A stretch of 64,000 nucleotides of DNA from Deltaproteobacteria bacterium. Its GTDB lineage: Bacteria; Desulfobacterota; Binatia; Binatales; Binataceae. Positions 1 to 8,856 of the stretch are shown one piece after another. A model generated the notes under the pieces. It saw nothing but the letters and a program-made list of their open reading frames with translations, had not been told where the DNA came from and searched no databases. The stretch is taken from assembly GCA_021780755.1 (NCBI GenBank), contig JAJXYF010000035.1:62001-126000 (forward strand), in the 5' to 3' direction. Both the position numbers and the translations under genes were made by a program. Numbering within the stretch: position 1 is the first letter of the stretch; each line of letters starts with the position of its first letter.

Positions 1-351
1 GATGTTAATTTGCCAGGTCGGCTCCCCACCATCGAATCGCACCACTGACGCGACGTCGTTGGAACCCGCGGGCACCGTCTCCAGCACGGTGGCCCCGGAA
101 TATTTGGTCATCGAAAGCGTGTTCAGGTAGTCGTTCGCTTGAGAATAGCTGATTTGAATTTTCGCTTCCGGGCCGGGCAATGGCGTGCTCTCCGCGGACT
201 GGTCGGGCGTTGACGACGCGGTCGGCTCCAACGCCGACGATTTCGCGTGCAAGGAGCAACCGGCAAATCCGATCGTGAAGGCGAGTGCCGCAAGTGCCAG
301 TAATGGCCGTCTGCCAATTCGGCGCTCTTCGCCGAAGTTCCACCGCTTCAT
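1..351 (-). CDS. Putative lipoprotein, 3' part beyond the window
   Basis: The ATG at 351 opens a frame with no stop down to base 1, giving 117 residues of an incomplete protein. The N-terminus has a basic stretch, a hydrophobic segment (about residues 15-30) and a lipobox ending in FAGC with Cys32, so it is read as an exported lipoprotein, consistent with lgt in this window. After the Cys comes a Ser/Thr/Pro/Glu-rich linker, then the start of a folded part (around KIQISYSQANDYLNTLSM). I do not recognise the family. It lies 52 bp downstream of the DUF2231 gene on the same strand and may share its transcript. The signal peptide and open frame are seen directly; function is unknown. Confidence 0.6.
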   Translation of the reverse strand, partial: MKRWNFGEERRIGRRPLLALAALAFTIGFAGCSLHAKSSALEPTASSTPDQSAESTPLPGPEAKIQISYSQANDYLNTLSMTKYSGATVLETVPAGSNDVASVVRFDGGEPTWQINI

Positions 352-403
352 CACCGCCGGTATTAAGCCGCTCCTTGAAAATTGCCCGTCCGTCCGTTCC
401 GGA

Positions 404-907
404 CTATTGCGAGAATTCGATCGGTTGCGGCAGCTCCCCTCCCGCATTGTACCCGTACACCATCCATGCCCCGTAATCCGCGCCGGTCGCCGTCAGCAGC
501 GCCATCGCGACCATCAGCACTACGAATCCCGCGCGACCGCGCCGCGGCATCGGACGCGCGGTGATCGCCCATGCGCTCAGCCCCAAGCTCATCGCGAAGA
601 CGGCGATCATCAACTGCTTGTGATGTATCAGGATGTGATCGCGCACCGATTGCGCGACCATCACGCCGGCGCCGGCGCGCAATCCCGTCCATACCGCTAA
701 CGCCGCTCCCAGCGTCCCCAATGCAAGCATCCAGAGCGCGCTCCATGCCAATGATTCGCGCCGCGATACCCACGCTACAACATACAGCAAGGCCGAGAGT
801 GTCAGAAGCGCAACCGGGTAATGGACCACCAGGGGATGGATATTCTGCACGGTCGCGAAGCCGCCGAACTGAAACAACTCGCGCGCGCGCGCCTCCATCC
901 CCGCCAT
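404..907 (-). CDS. DUF2231-type integral membrane protein
   Basis: A 167-residue protein with four hydrophobic segments (roughly residues 25-45, 55-75, 95-115, 125-145). The N-terminal motif NIHPLVVHYPVALL, with paired histidines before the first helix, and the HHK motif before the third helix match the DUF2231 family of small membrane proteins, which are often found beside cytochrome or redox genes. The histidines could ligate heme or metal, but that is inference. It starts 8 bp after the stop of the upstream secreted-protein gene, so the two are probably co-transcribed and may work together at the membrane. Confidence 0.7.
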   Translation of the reverse strand: MAGMEARARELFQFGGFATVQNIHPLVVHYPVALLTLSALLYVVAWVSRRESLAWSALWMLALGTLGAALAVWTGLRAGAGVMVAQSVRDHILIHHKQLMIAVFAMSLGLSAWAITARPMPRRGRAGFVVLMVAMALLTATGADYGAWMVYGYNAGGELPQPIEFSQ

Positions 908-914
908 CGCGGGA

Positions 915-1268
915 CTACTTCACCGATTTGACGGTGAGGTAGCTGACCCCGCCCTTGTCGTAGGCATCGCCGGTCACGGTGACTTCACTCTCCATCTTTT
1001 CGATCACGTTGTCGGGCAGTGAGGAGTCATTCTTCGGCGGCAACAGCACGTACATCTTGTCGGTGCCCTGCTCGACCAGCGCGACCGGAATACCCTTCTT
1101 GGCACAACCCATCGCGCACTTCTTATGGCCGGGACCATGCGCCCCCATCGTGACGAAGCAGAAGCTGTCCTCGAGGGTGCCGGTGACCGCCTTTTCGGCC
1201 GCCGAAGCCATCCCCACCAGGCCCGCGGAGAGCACCAGGCCAAGACCGGCAATCGCAAGTTTCTTCAT
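915..1268 (-). CDS. Small secreted Cys-containing protein
   Basis: I start at the ATG at 1268 (MKKLAIAGLG), because GGAGGTG lies about 6 bases upstream; an upstream in-frame ATG at 1289 has no such site. The product has 117 residues with a clear Sec signal peptide ending near SAA. The mature part has three cysteines and two histidines in its first half (FCFVTMGAHGPGHKKCAMGC) and a beta-rich second half ending in VTVTGDAYDKGGVSYLTVKS, which suggests a small OB-like fold. The Cys/His cluster could bind metal or heme. It is followed closely by the DUF2231 membrane protein, which is a natural partner candidate. No named function is recognised. Confidence 0.65.
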   Translation of the reverse strand: MKKLAIAGLGLVLSAGLVGMASAAEKAVTGTLEDSFCFVTMGAHGPGHKKCAMGCAKKGIPVALVEQGTDKMYVLLPPKNDSSLPDNVIEKMESEVTVTGDAYDKGGVSYLTVKSVK

Positions 1269-1343
1269 ATTGCACCTCCATGGCGCCAAATTATTGCATA
1301 GATGAATGTGAGGCCGAATTTCGTCGCGATGGATGCGCGATGA

Positions 1344-2390
1344 TCAACGGCGGGCGGTGCGCGCCTCGATCGGAGCGCCAACCGCACCAATCGATTCGCG
1401 CCATCGCGCACGACGCGCACGTCCGTTCGGCGGACCCAGCCGTTCGAGGTAGCTTTCCAGAATTTCCTTGATTTGCAGGTCGAGCTTTTCAAGTTCGACC
1501 TCTTCGGGAATCCGCGGCCGCTCCTGACCGTCTTCGATCCCGCGTCGCCGACGCCCATAGAGTTCCTGCAGACGCAGCTCCGCCTTCGCCATCACCATCC
1601 GATAACGGTAATCGAGCCGCCGCAGCGATTCGTTCATCTCCGCCACCGCCCGATAGCGCGAACGCAGATTCCACCATTCGATCGCCACCACCAGCATCAT
1701 CCCGAACATCACGACGCCCGCGATCGCCGCGGCCCAGGCGGCCGCGCGCCACCACGGCAACGCATGCAGGTCGCGCTCATAATGCGCGTTGCTCGCCGCC
1801 GCTGAGTCGAGCTGCGAGTGCACCGAGGCGAGCGCGTTGGTCGCCTGATCCGCCTTGCGTTCAGCCTCTTCCTTCTCGATCGACAACCGTTCTACTTCGC
1901 TATTGAGTTCGGCTTCGCGGGTGACAAATGGATTCGGAATTCGAATCGTATCGCCCGCCATCAGGTCGCCATCCGCGATTCGACGATTGGCGCGCGTGAT
2001 GTCGGAAACTTGCACGCCGAAAATGTCCGCAATCGTTTCCAGCGTATCGCCCGAACGAATCGTGTACGGAAAATACTTGTGTGCGACAGGCGTAGTAGCG
2101 GCGGGCGCGGGCGCCGCCTCGGATCGAGGCGCCGCACTCGCGGAATCATCGGACGGCGCGGTTGCCGCCGAGGACTCCGACGCCGTATCGGCGGCTGGCT
2201 GATCCGCCGACGATGCGTCCGGCCGCACCTTCGCATGATGGGTTGGCGGCGACGATTGAGGAATGTCCTCCTCAATCGGTGCGGCGCTCGCCGGGCACAC
2301 CAGAACCAGCGCAAGTCCGGCCGCGACCACGGCGATAAACAGCGCCTGATGGAGCCGCGCCGACAGCCGATTTAAAAAGCGGGTTCGCAT
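1344..2390 (-). CDS. LysM-domain membrane protein with coiled coils
   Basis: A 348-residue protein with an unusual order: N-terminal hydrophobic signal or anchor (about 15-37), an Ala/Ser/Pro-rich linker (40-103), one LysM domain (107-153; IRSGDTLETIADIFGV), a coiled coil (158-205), a transmembrane helix (217-239) and a long basic helical C-terminal tail (240-348). LysM binds peptidoglycan, so the protein probably links the cell wall to the inner membrane and cytoplasm. The layout resembles FimV-like proteins but lacks their C-terminal domain. It is the upstream neighbour of the secreted protein gene, 75 bp apart. Domain calls come from motifs; the role is inference. Confidence 0.75.
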   Translation of the reverse strand: MRTRFLNRLSARLHQALFIAVVAAGLALVLVCPASAAPIEEDIPQSSPPTHHAKVRPDASSADQPAADTASESSAATAPSDDSASAAPRSEAAPAPAATTPVAHKYFPYTIRSGDTLETIADIFGVQVSDITRANRRIADGDLMAGDTIRIPNPFVTREAELNSEVERLSIEKEEAERKADQATNALASVHSQLDSAAASNAHYERDLHALPWWRAAAWAAAIAGVVMFGMMLVVAIEWWNLRSRYRAVAEMNESLRRLDYRYRMVMAKAELRLQELYGRRRRGIEDGQERPRIPEEVELEKLDLQIKEILESYLERLGPPNGRARRARWRESIGAVGAPIEARTARR

Positions 2391-2545
2391 GAGAGACTCA
2401 AATACGCTTCCCGATATAGCCTAATCCAAAAGCAGCGCGATGCAAACGTGGTAATTTTGCCGGCCACCAGCCGAAATCTCGCAAAGATCTTTTGAAAATC
2501 TCACACCCGAACCCGAGCTTGACCTTGCCGGGCCGCCGCGCCCAA

Positions 2546-3307
2546 TCAGTCACGCCCGCCCGTCCAACGGAGATGCGCCAGGAATTCGCGATTGCCTGCC
2601 GCTCCCGCAATCGGCGACTCAATCGTGCCGCCGCCGGCGGGTCCTCCTTCGTGATCGAGTCCAATCGACCGCGCGAACGCAACGACCTCGGCCAGTGCCT
2701 GCGTCCGTAGATTTTCGTCGCGCACGACACCGCCTTTGCCCACTTTGCCCTTGCCGACCTCAAATTGCGGTTTGACCAACGCGACTATGTCGGCCGGCGT
2801 CGCGGCGAGCGCGACGACCGCGGGCAGTACCAGCTTGAGCGAGATGAAGCTCGCGTCGATCGCCACCAGGTTCGGGCGGTAGGGCAGACTCGTCGGCTCG
2901 ACGCGGCGAATATTCGTCCGATCCATCACGATAACGCGCGGGTCGCGACGCAAGCGATCGACGATCTGCCCGTAGCCGACATCAAGGGCGATCACTCGCG
3001 CGGCGCCGCGTCGCAGCAGCACGTCGGTAAAGCCGCCGGTCGAGGCGCCGACGTCGAGCGCGTCGCGTCCGCTGACGGCAATCGCGAACTCGTCCAGCGC
3101 CGCCGCGAGTTTGTAGCCGCCCCGGCTCGCGTATTCGTTAGCGCTGCCGATTATTTCAATTTCCGCGCTCTCGTCCACTCTGAGATCGGGCTTTCCCGCA
3201 GGACGCGAGTTCACGCGCACGCGCCCGGCCATGATCAGGCGCTGGGCGCCCTCACGGCTTTCGGCCAGGCCGCGCCGGGCGATTTCAAGGTCAAGCCGTG
3301 AACGCAT
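2546..3307 (-). CDS. tlyA: TlyA family rRNA 2'-O-methyltransferase / hemolysin A-like
   Basis: A 253-residue protein with an N-terminal S4 RNA-binding domain (about 1-60; RLDLEIARRGLAESREGAQR) and an FtsJ-like Rossmann methyltransferase domain (about 65-250). The SAM motif DALDVGASTGGFTDVLLRRG is intact, as is the region YRPNLVAIDASFISLKLVLP with VKPQFEVGKGKVGKGGVVRD. TlyA proteins methylate rRNA riboses in actinobacteria; in other phyla they are annotated as hemolysin A or rRNA methyltransferases. The gene follows xseB on the same strand; in many bacteria ispA and dxs lie between them, but here they are absent. Length is normal for the family. Confidence 0.9.
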   Translation of the reverse strand: MRSRLDLEIARRGLAESREGAQRLIMAGRVRVNSRPAGKPDLRVDESAEIEIIGSANEYASRGGYKLAAALDEFAIAVSGRDALDVGASTGGFTDVLLRRGAARVIALDVGYGQIVDRLRRDPRVIVMDRTNIRRVEPTSLPYRPNLVAIDASFISLKLVLPAVVALAATPADIVALVKPQFEVGKGKVGKGGVVRDENLRTQALAEVVAFARSIGLDHEGGPAGGGTIESPIAGAAGNREFLAHLRWTGGRD

Positions 3308-3368
3308 GCGTGAACGCTTGGAGGGTTAGCGTGCCGCGAGCCGCCGGACTCCGGCCTCCGCCGCCCGG

Positions 3369-3698
3369 TCAGAAGGGTACTTCTTCGTCGTCGCCCTTTT
3401 TTGTGATGCCGCCGTTGTCGGCCGCACCGGTCTCGCCCTCGTACGGCGTTCTCTTCAGATTACCGCCGGCGCCGCGCATCAGAACCTCGACCCGCCGTTC
3501 GACTTCGTCGAGCTTGTGGTTGAGCGATCGCACCAACCCGACGCCGCGCTCGAAGGCTTCGATCGATTCCTCGAGGGAAAGCTCGCCCGAGTCGATCTGG
3601 GTTACGATCGCCTCAAGGTTTTCGAGCTGGTCCTCGAATTTCGACTCGGTGCCGCTGGTCGCCGTAGCGTCGTCGGATCGCTTGCGTTGATTCGCCAT
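3369..3698 (-). CDS. xseB: Exodeoxyribonuclease VII small subunit
   Basis: The core FEDQLENLEAIVTQIDSGEL followed by LSLEESIEAFERGVGLVR is the XseB signature, and the protein ends in an acidic and basic tail. I chose the ATG at 3698 (MANQRKRS, 109 residues); a TTG at 3710 overlapping the xseA stop is an alternative, but the purine-rich site GGGAGG sits too close to that TTG. XseB forms the helical small-subunit stack of exonuclease VII with XseA, encoded immediately upstream. The complex degrades single-stranded DNA in repair. The C-terminal extension after residue 75 is longer than in E. coli. Confidence 0.93.
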   Translation of the reverse strand: MANQRKRSDDATATSGTESKFEDQLENLEAIVTQIDSGELSLEESIEAFERGVGLVRSLNHKLDEVERRVEVLMRGAGGNLKRTPYEGETGAADNGGITKKGDDEEVPF

Positions 3699-3706
3699 TG
3701 CCAGCG

Positions 3707-5077
3707 TCAAACCTCCCGGCCGATTGTGCGGGCGCTCAAACGACCGCGCTTGAGCCGAATATCGAGTTCATCGCCAAGCTCGACCGCGCTCGCGTCCGTC
3801 ACGACGCGGCCATCGGCGCGCATCGCGACGAGTGCATAGCCGCGATCTAGCACCTTCAGCGGCGACACCGCGTCAAGCTGCCCGGCGATGCCGCCGAGTC
3901 GGATCCGCCGCGTCTCGACCGTCGAACCGACCGCCGTTTCGAGCCGGCACATCAGCGTCTCGATCCGCGTGCGGCGCATCGTGATCGCCGCCGCGCGCGC
4001 CACTGGACTGCCCAGCCGCGCACCCAGTTCGCGCACGCGCCGGCGCGTATCTTCGATCCGCCCCGCCAGCGCCGCACCAAGTTCCGCCGCGGCTTCATCG
4101 GCACGTTGACGGCCCTGCCGGATCAGGTTGCGCGGATCGCGCAGCCGCGCCGCGAAATGTTCGATCTCTTTGTGCTGGGCCGCGACCGCGCTCTCGATTG
4201 CGCCGGCCAGCGTGGCCGCGGTCTCTTCGACCCGCTCGCGCAGTTGAACCTTGTCCGGTACTACCATCTGCGCCGCGGCGGTCGGTGTCGGCGCGCGCAG
4301 GTCGGCGACAAAGTCCGCGATGGTGTAGTCGATTTCGTGCCCGACCGCCGAAACGATCGGGATCGCCGAGCCGCGGATCGCGCGCGCCACCACCTCCTCG
4401 TTAAACGCCCACAGGTCTTCGAGCGATCCCCCGCCACGTCCGGCGATAATCACTTCGGCGCGCCCGTCCGCGTTCAGGTCCCCGATCGCCGCCACAATCT
4501 CGGCCGCGGCCCCCTGCCCCTGCACTCGCGTCGGCCGCACAATGATATGGAGATTCGGATAGCGGTCGAGCAGAATTCGCAGCATGTCGCGCAAAGCCGC
4601 GCCGCCAATCGCCGTGACGATGCCGACGGTTTGCGGCAGGAACGGCAATCGTCGCTTGCGCGCGTCGTCGAACAGCCCCTCCGCACCGAGCCGCTGCTTC
4701 AGTTGCTCGAACGCGACCTGCAGTGCGCCCGCCCCGCGCGGCTCCATCTCTTCCGCATAGAACTGCAACGAGCCGCGCGCCTCGTACAAATTGATGCGTC
4801 CGCGCACGAGAACTTCCATCCCGTCCTCGACGCGAAAACGCAGGCGGCGGTACGCCGAATTGAACATCACGGCGCTAACCGCGCTGCGCGCATCCTTCAA
4901 CGTAAAATAGAGATGCTTCGACGGCGCCAGCCGCGCATTGGAAATCTCCCCGACCACCCAATACTCGTCCAGGTTCGCCTCGATCGTCTCGCGGACCATC
5001 CGCACGAGCTGGGTGACGTTGATCGCCACGCGCCGTGCGGATTTGAGCGGAAACTCGAGCTGGCCGTCCATCTTCAT
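3707..5077 (-). CDS. xseA: Exodeoxyribonuclease VII large subunit
   Basis: A protein of about 456 residues with the XseA order: N-terminal OB fold (about 15-110; YWVVGEISNARLAPSKHLYF), then the nuclease domain (about 115-330) with QTVGIVTAIGGAALRDMLRI, the active-site region IIAGRGGGSLEDLWAFNEE and VSAVGHEIDYTIADFVADLR, then a long coiled-coil region and a C-terminal segment LDRGYALV. It is the catalytic subunit of exonuclease VII. The start is taken at the ATG at 5077 (MKMDGQLEF); an ATG at 5071 and one further upstream at 5104 are possible. Its divergent neighbour at 5201 shares the 120 bp intergenic region. Confidence 0.93.
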   Translation of the reverse strand: MKMDGQLEFPLKSARRVAINVTQLVRMVRETIEANLDEYWVVGEISNARLAPSKHLYFTLKDARSAVSAVMFNSAYRRLRFRVEDGMEVLVRGRINLYEARGSLQFYAEEMEPRGAGALQVAFEQLKQRLGAEGLFDDARKRRLPFLPQTVGIVTAIGGAALRDMLRILLDRYPNLHIIVRPTRVQGQGAAAEIVAAIGDLNADGRAEVIIAGRGGGSLEDLWAFNEEVVARAIRGSAIPIVSAVGHEIDYTIADFVADLRAPTPTAAAQMVVPDKVQLRERVEETAATLAGAIESAVAAQHKEIEHFAARLRDPRNLIRQGRQRADEAAAELGAALAGRIEDTRRRVRELGARLGSPVARAAAITMRRTRIETLMCRLETAVGSTVETRRIRLGGIAGQLDAVSPLKVLDRGYALVAMRADGRVVTDASAVELGDELDIRLKRGRLSARTIGREV

Positions 5078-5200
5078 GCAACTTACCAGATGCGCCGCTC
5101 GCATACCTAGCCGCGCCGTGCGTGACCGCCACTCGATAGATGACTAGGATTCACCGGACTGTCGCCCGCATCGTAAGGACTGCCGCACGAGGAGGAGAGC

Positions 5201-5716
5201 ATGGCATCCGCGCTCGAAAACTGGTCCGCCAAAAGAGTCCGCCATCAGCATCGGCATCCGCCGATTCTCAACATCAACCTGGCCGCCGCCGAGCACATGA
5301 CTTTTGGCGCGCGCGCCGCCGATGCCTTCGCCCGCGCGGTCGGCAGTTGGACCTTCATCGTCACCCAATCGGTGATCCTGCTCTTCTGGATCGCACTCAA
5401 CGTGATGGCGTGGATACGCCACTGGGACCCCTACCCGTTCATCCTGCTCAATCTCGCGCTGAGCTTCCAGGCGGCCTACGCGGCACCGATCATCATGATG
5501 TCGCAGAATCGGGTGGCGGCCAAGGATCGCCTGATGGCCGAGCAGGATTACCTGATCAACACCAAGGCCGAAGAGGAACTGAAGGCGGTCATGCATCACC
5601 TGGAGACGCAGGACGATCTGATGCTCGACCTCCTGCACCGGTTGGAGGAGCAACATCGCGAGATGATTGCGACTATCGAGCGCCATGCGGGAGTGCCGCC
5701 GTTACCGGCGAATTGA
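5201..5716 (+). CDS. DUF1003 family membrane protein
   Basis: A 171-residue protein preceded by a strong site, GAGGAGGAGAG, 2 bases before the ATG. It matches DUF1003 proteins: a short N-terminal segment, two transmembrane helices (about 45-70 and 80-100; SWTFIVTQSVILLFWIALN), the conserved NLALSFQAAYAAPIIMMSQN, and a C-terminal helical coil (RLMAEQDYLINTKAEEELK) likely in the cytoplasm. The family has no established biochemical role. It stands alone between xseA (divergent) and ctpA (convergent). Confidence 0.85.
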   Translation: MASALENWSAKRVRHQHRHPPILNINLAAAEHMTFGARAADAFARAVGSWTFIVTQSVILLFWIALNVMAWIRHWDPYPFILLNLALSFQAAYAAPIIMMSQNRVAAKDRLMAEQDYLINTKAEEELKAVMHHLETQDDLMLDLLHRLEEQHREMIATIERHAGVPPLPAN

Positions 5717-5725
5717 GCAAACCCG

Positions 5726-5763
5726 GCGGCCGCCCTCGCGCGCTCATGCACGAAGGCGGCCGC
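5726..5763 (+). terminator. GC-rich inverted repeat between convergent genes
   Basis: GCGGCCGCC at 5726-5734 pairs exactly with GGCGGCCGC at 5755-5763 across a 20-base loop. It lies in the 64 bp between the convergent DUF1003 and ctpA genes. There is no T-run on either side, so a terminator role is only suggested by position. Confidence 0.3.
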
Positions 5764-5780
5764 GACGGACAATTGGATTC

Positions 5781-7241
5781 TCAGTTCGAGTTCGAAGCCG
5801 GGCCGCTCGAAGCCGCGGCGCTCGCCGCCGGCGCCGATGCGTCATCGGCCTTGGCAAGTTCCACTTTGTACTTGCTCCAATGCTCCAGGATGCTGATCGC
5901 CTTGTCGAGCTGAACATCCTTCTCCGGCTTGGCTGCCTTGGCGCCCTCGGTCGCGCTCTGGGGAGCCGCATTTCCCGGCGTACCGGTCTGATTTGCTCCC
6001 GGTCCGTTCACCGGAGTCTTGCTCTTGCTCTGGGTCTGATTGTTATTGAAATGATGCAGCAGGTCGCGCTCATGAATCTCGTCGTTCTGGTCGAGTTCAA
6101 CCCCCGGCTGCTCCAATGACGCGAGTGTCGGCTTCGGCGGTTCGATTACCACGTCAGGCGTGATTCCCACCGCCTGGATCGAGCGGCCATTGGGCGTGTA
6201 GTAGCGCGCCGTGGTCAAACGCAACGCCGACTCGTCATCGAGCGGCAGAATCGTCTGCACCGAGCCCTTGCCGAAGGTCTGCGTGCCCACGATAATCGCG
6301 CGCCGCTGATCCTGCAGCGCCCCGGCAACGATCTCGCTCGCGCTCGCACTACCCCCGTTCACCAGCACCACCATCGGGTAATCATCGAAGTTCTTCTTCT
6401 TGTGCGCGAAGTATTTCTGCTGCTGGTTCTCGAGCCGCCCCTGCGTGTAAACCACCAGACCGCCATCCAGCAGGTCGTCGCCAATCGAGACCGCCTGGTT
6501 CAGCAAGCCGCCCGGATTGTCGCGCAGATCGAGCACCAATCCCTTGATATGCCCGTGATCCTCCTTGCGGAATTTGTCCAGCGCATGCTCCATGTCGGTG
6601 TCGCTGCCGTCCTGAAACGTCGAGATACGGATGTAGGCGTAGCCGTCCTTCAGGTCTTTGGCTTTGACCGAGTCGATCCTGATCACATCGCGGGTGACGG
6701 TGACGGTGAACAAATCCGGGATGCCCTCGCGATGCAGCGTCAGGTGAATCTTGCTGCCCTTCGGCCCGCGCATCCGCTTTACCGCGTCGGTCAGCGTCAT
6801 TCCCTTGGTGAAGTCGTTGTCGATCTTGACGATCTGATCGCCCGACTTGATCCCCGCCTTGGTCGCCGGCGTGCCGTCGATCGGCGCCACCACCGTCAGC
6901 ATGTCGTTCTTGACCGTAATTTCGATGCCCAAACCGCCGAAGCTGCCGCGCGTTTCTACTTCCAGGTCGTGATACAGGTCGGGCGTCAGGTAGGCGCTAT
7001 GCGGATCCAGTGACGCCAGCATCCCGGTGATCGCGCCGTTGATCAGGTCCTTGGTGGAAACCGGCTCGACGTAGTTCTTCTGCACGATCGCGATCACATT
7101 GGCGAAGGTCTGCAATTCTTTGTAGGTATCGTCGGGCAGTGCCTGTGCGCGTTGCACCGCAAGTTCGCCGATCACGAAGATGCAGACGCCCAATGCAATC
7201 GCCATTGCCACAATCAATCGGTTACGTTTATTTGCTGTCAT
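5781..7241 (-). CDS. ctpA: Carboxyl-terminal processing peptidase (S41)
   Basis: A 486-residue S41 protease from the ATG at 7241 (MTANKRNRLIV); the start seven codons upstream lacks support. Order: N-terminal signal anchor (about 8-33), helical N-terminal domain, PDZ domain (about 100-180; FGGLGIEITVKNDMLTVVAP), peptidase core (about 190-360) with the serine loop VNGGSASASEIVAGALQD and the lysine in TFGKGSVQTILPL, and a long Ser/Ala/Thr-rich C-terminal extension beyond residue 375. Such proteases trim exported protein C-termini in the periplasm. The Ser-Lys dyad is present. It lies downstream of the TlpA-like and lgt genes on the same strand. Confidence 0.92.
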   Translation of the reverse strand: MTANKRNRLIVAMAIALGVCIFVIGELAVQRAQALPDDTYKELQTFANVIAIVQKNYVEPVSTKDLINGAITGMLASLDPHSAYLTPDLYHDLEVETRGSFGGLGIEITVKNDMLTVVAPIDGTPATKAGIKSGDQIVKIDNDFTKGMTLTDAVKRMRGPKGSKIHLTLHREGIPDLFTVTVTRDVIRIDSVKAKDLKDGYAYIRISTFQDGSDTDMEHALDKFRKEDHGHIKGLVLDLRDNPGGLLNQAVSIGDDLLDGGLVVYTQGRLENQQQKYFAHKKKNFDDYPMVVLVNGGSASASEIVAGALQDQRRAIIVGTQTFGKGSVQTILPLDDESALRLTTARYYTPNGRSIQAVGITPDVVIEPPKPTLASLEQPGVELDQNDEIHERDLLHHFNNNQTQSKSKTPVNGPGANQTGTPGNAAPQSATEGAKAAKPEKDVQLDKAISILEHWSKYKVELAKADDASAPAASAAASSGPASNSN

Positions 7242-7301
7242 CCAATATCCGCCTGGACTCAATTACATAGGGCTCGTCCGTTTACGCGCGACGGTCGCCG
7301 A

Positions 7302-7925
7302 TTATTCCGCCTTGGCCGTTTGATTATCCTTGGTGCCGATCAGTTCGCGCAGTGCCGCGCGCATATCCGGTTGCGCCCAATCGTACGGCCCCACGTGATG
7401 CGCCACGATCCGACCCGTGCGATCGATTATGAAGGTCTCCGGTATTCCGCTCACGTCGTAGGCGTCGCCGACCTCGTTCTGGGGATCGAGCAGAACGGTA
7501 AATTTGTAGCCGTTCTGATGCACGTACGAATCCACTGCCGCGCGCCCCTCGCTGTCCTGGCTGACCGCCAGCACCACGAAGTCCGGATCCTTGGCGAATT
7601 CTTCGTAAAGCGTCTCGATCGACGGCATCTCCTCGCGACACGGTCCGCACCAGGTTGCCCAGACATTTAGAAATACCACTTTACCGCGCAGTGACGAGAG
7701 CGAAATCGCGGTGCCGTTGAGGCTCGGCAGCTTGAAATCCGTCGCCAGCTTGCCGGCCGCGACCGCTCCCCCCGGCAGCGGATTGACCGAAACCTCGTCA
7801 CCGGCCGACGCGGGCGCGGAGGTGGCTTCGTCAGGCGCTTGACGATCGTTGAACGCCACCAGCCCGACCGCGACCACGAACAGTCCCGCCGCTATCGCCG
7901 AGAGTATTTTGGCGTCGCGTTCCAT
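7302..7925 (-). CDS. TlpA/ResA-type thiol-disulfide oxidoreductase
   Basis: A 207-residue membrane-anchored thioredoxin: hydrophobic N-terminal anchor (about 7-24), linker, then an AlkC-TSA/TlpA fold with NVWATWCGPCREEMPSIETL, so the redox CXXC is Cys93-Cys96, and the cis-Pro region YDVSGIPETFIIDRTGRIV. Proteins of this kind reduce periplasmic disulfides, for example in apocytochrome c, which fits a genome with cytochrome c genes. It starts 3 bp after the lgt stop, so the two are translationally coupled, with ctpA 60 bp downstream. Confidence 0.9.
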   Translation of the reverse strand: MERDAKILSAIAAGLFVVAVGLVAFNDRQAPDEATSAPASAGDEVSVNPLPGGAVAAGKLATDFKLPSLNGTAISLSSLRGKVVFLNVWATWCGPCREEMPSIETLYEEFAKDPDFVVLAVSQDSEGRAAVDSYVHQNGYKFTVLLDPQNEVGDAYDVSGIPETFIIDRTGRIVAHHVGPYDWAQPDMRAALRELIGTKDNQTAKAE

Positions 7926-7928
7926 CGC

Positions 7929-8762
7929 CTACGCCCGCACCGCGCTCGCTGCCTCGATCGCTACCGGCCGCGTCGTCGTAAAGGGCCATGCCGCCAGCCC
8001 AATCGTGATCATCACGATCGAAATCAGTTGCGCCTCGCTAAGCCCGTACGCCACCCGCGGATTGATTCGCACGAATTCGACCAGGAAGCGCGCCAACCCC
8101 TCCAGGATCAGGTAGAGGCAGAGCAACCGCCCCTCGGGCGCCTTCTTGCGCATCGACCACATCAGGCCAAAGATCGCCACGTAGAGCATCGCTTCGTAGA
8201 TTGGCGCCGGATGCACCCGCACCCCAGGGAAATAGCCCGAAACCAGGTTGTCGTGACTGTCGAGCGTCAGCACCGAGCGCGCGTTCCAGCCCACGATCGC
8301 ATGCGGAAAGGCCATCGCCCACGGCAAGGTTGACGGCAAACCCCAGTCGCCGTCGCCCGACAGCAGGCATCCCATCCGGCCGAACGCCTGCCCGAGTATC
8401 AACGCAGGCGCGCACATGTCGAACGATCGCAAAATCGGCACCTTGTAATAGCGCGAAACGATCGCCGCCGCGAGCAGTCCGCCGATAAAACCCCCGTACC
8501 AGACGAACCCGGCGCCCGAAAAAACTATCGACCACGGATTGGCCGCATAGGCCGGCCAGTTGTCGAAAACGTCGTAAACCCGCGAGCCTACGATTCCGCC
8601 GATCGCGCCCCAGACCACGATTGCGTTGGCGAAATCCGGGCTGATTCCTCGCCGGCGGCATTCCCGCGTCAGCAGGAAGTCGCCAGTGATAAAGCCCATC
8701 GCCATCATCAGCCCGTAGCTGTAAATCGTGATCGGCCCGAGGTGTAGTAAAACCGGAATCAT
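7929..8762 (-). CDS. lgt: Prolipoprotein diacylglyceryl transferase
   Basis: A 277-residue polytopic membrane protein with the Lgt signature GRMGCLLSGDGDWG (about 145-158), the conserved SYGLMMAMGF near the N-terminus, VWYGGFIGGLLAA, and HPAPIYEAMLY in the second half. It transfers diacylglycerol from phosphatidylglycerol to the lipobox cysteine of prolipoproteins, the first step of lipoprotein maturation. At least three window proteins have lipoboxes or lipobox-like signals. It heads the lgt, TlpA-like, ctpA run on the minus strand and is divergent from dtd. Confidence 0.95.
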   Translation of the reverse strand: MIPVLLHLGPITIYSYGLMMAMGFITGDFLLTRECRRRGISPDFANAIVVWGAIGGIVGSRVYDVFDNWPAYAANPWSIVFSGAGFVWYGGFIGGLLAAAIVSRYYKVPILRSFDMCAPALILGQAFGRMGCLLSGDGDWGLPSTLPWAMAFPHAIVGWNARSVLTLDSHDNLVSGYFPGVRVHPAPIYEAMLYVAIFGLMWSMRKKAPEGRLLCLYLILEGLARFLVEFVRINPRVAYGLSEAQLISIVMITIGLAAWPFTTTRPVAIEAASAVRA

Positions 8763-8856
8763 AGCGAATTGATTTTATAGGACGGCGCCCTTCTGCGCGA
8801 CACCACGCCCGACCCAGGGCCTTGCCCGCAACGTCGGATGATCATAGGACGCTCAA

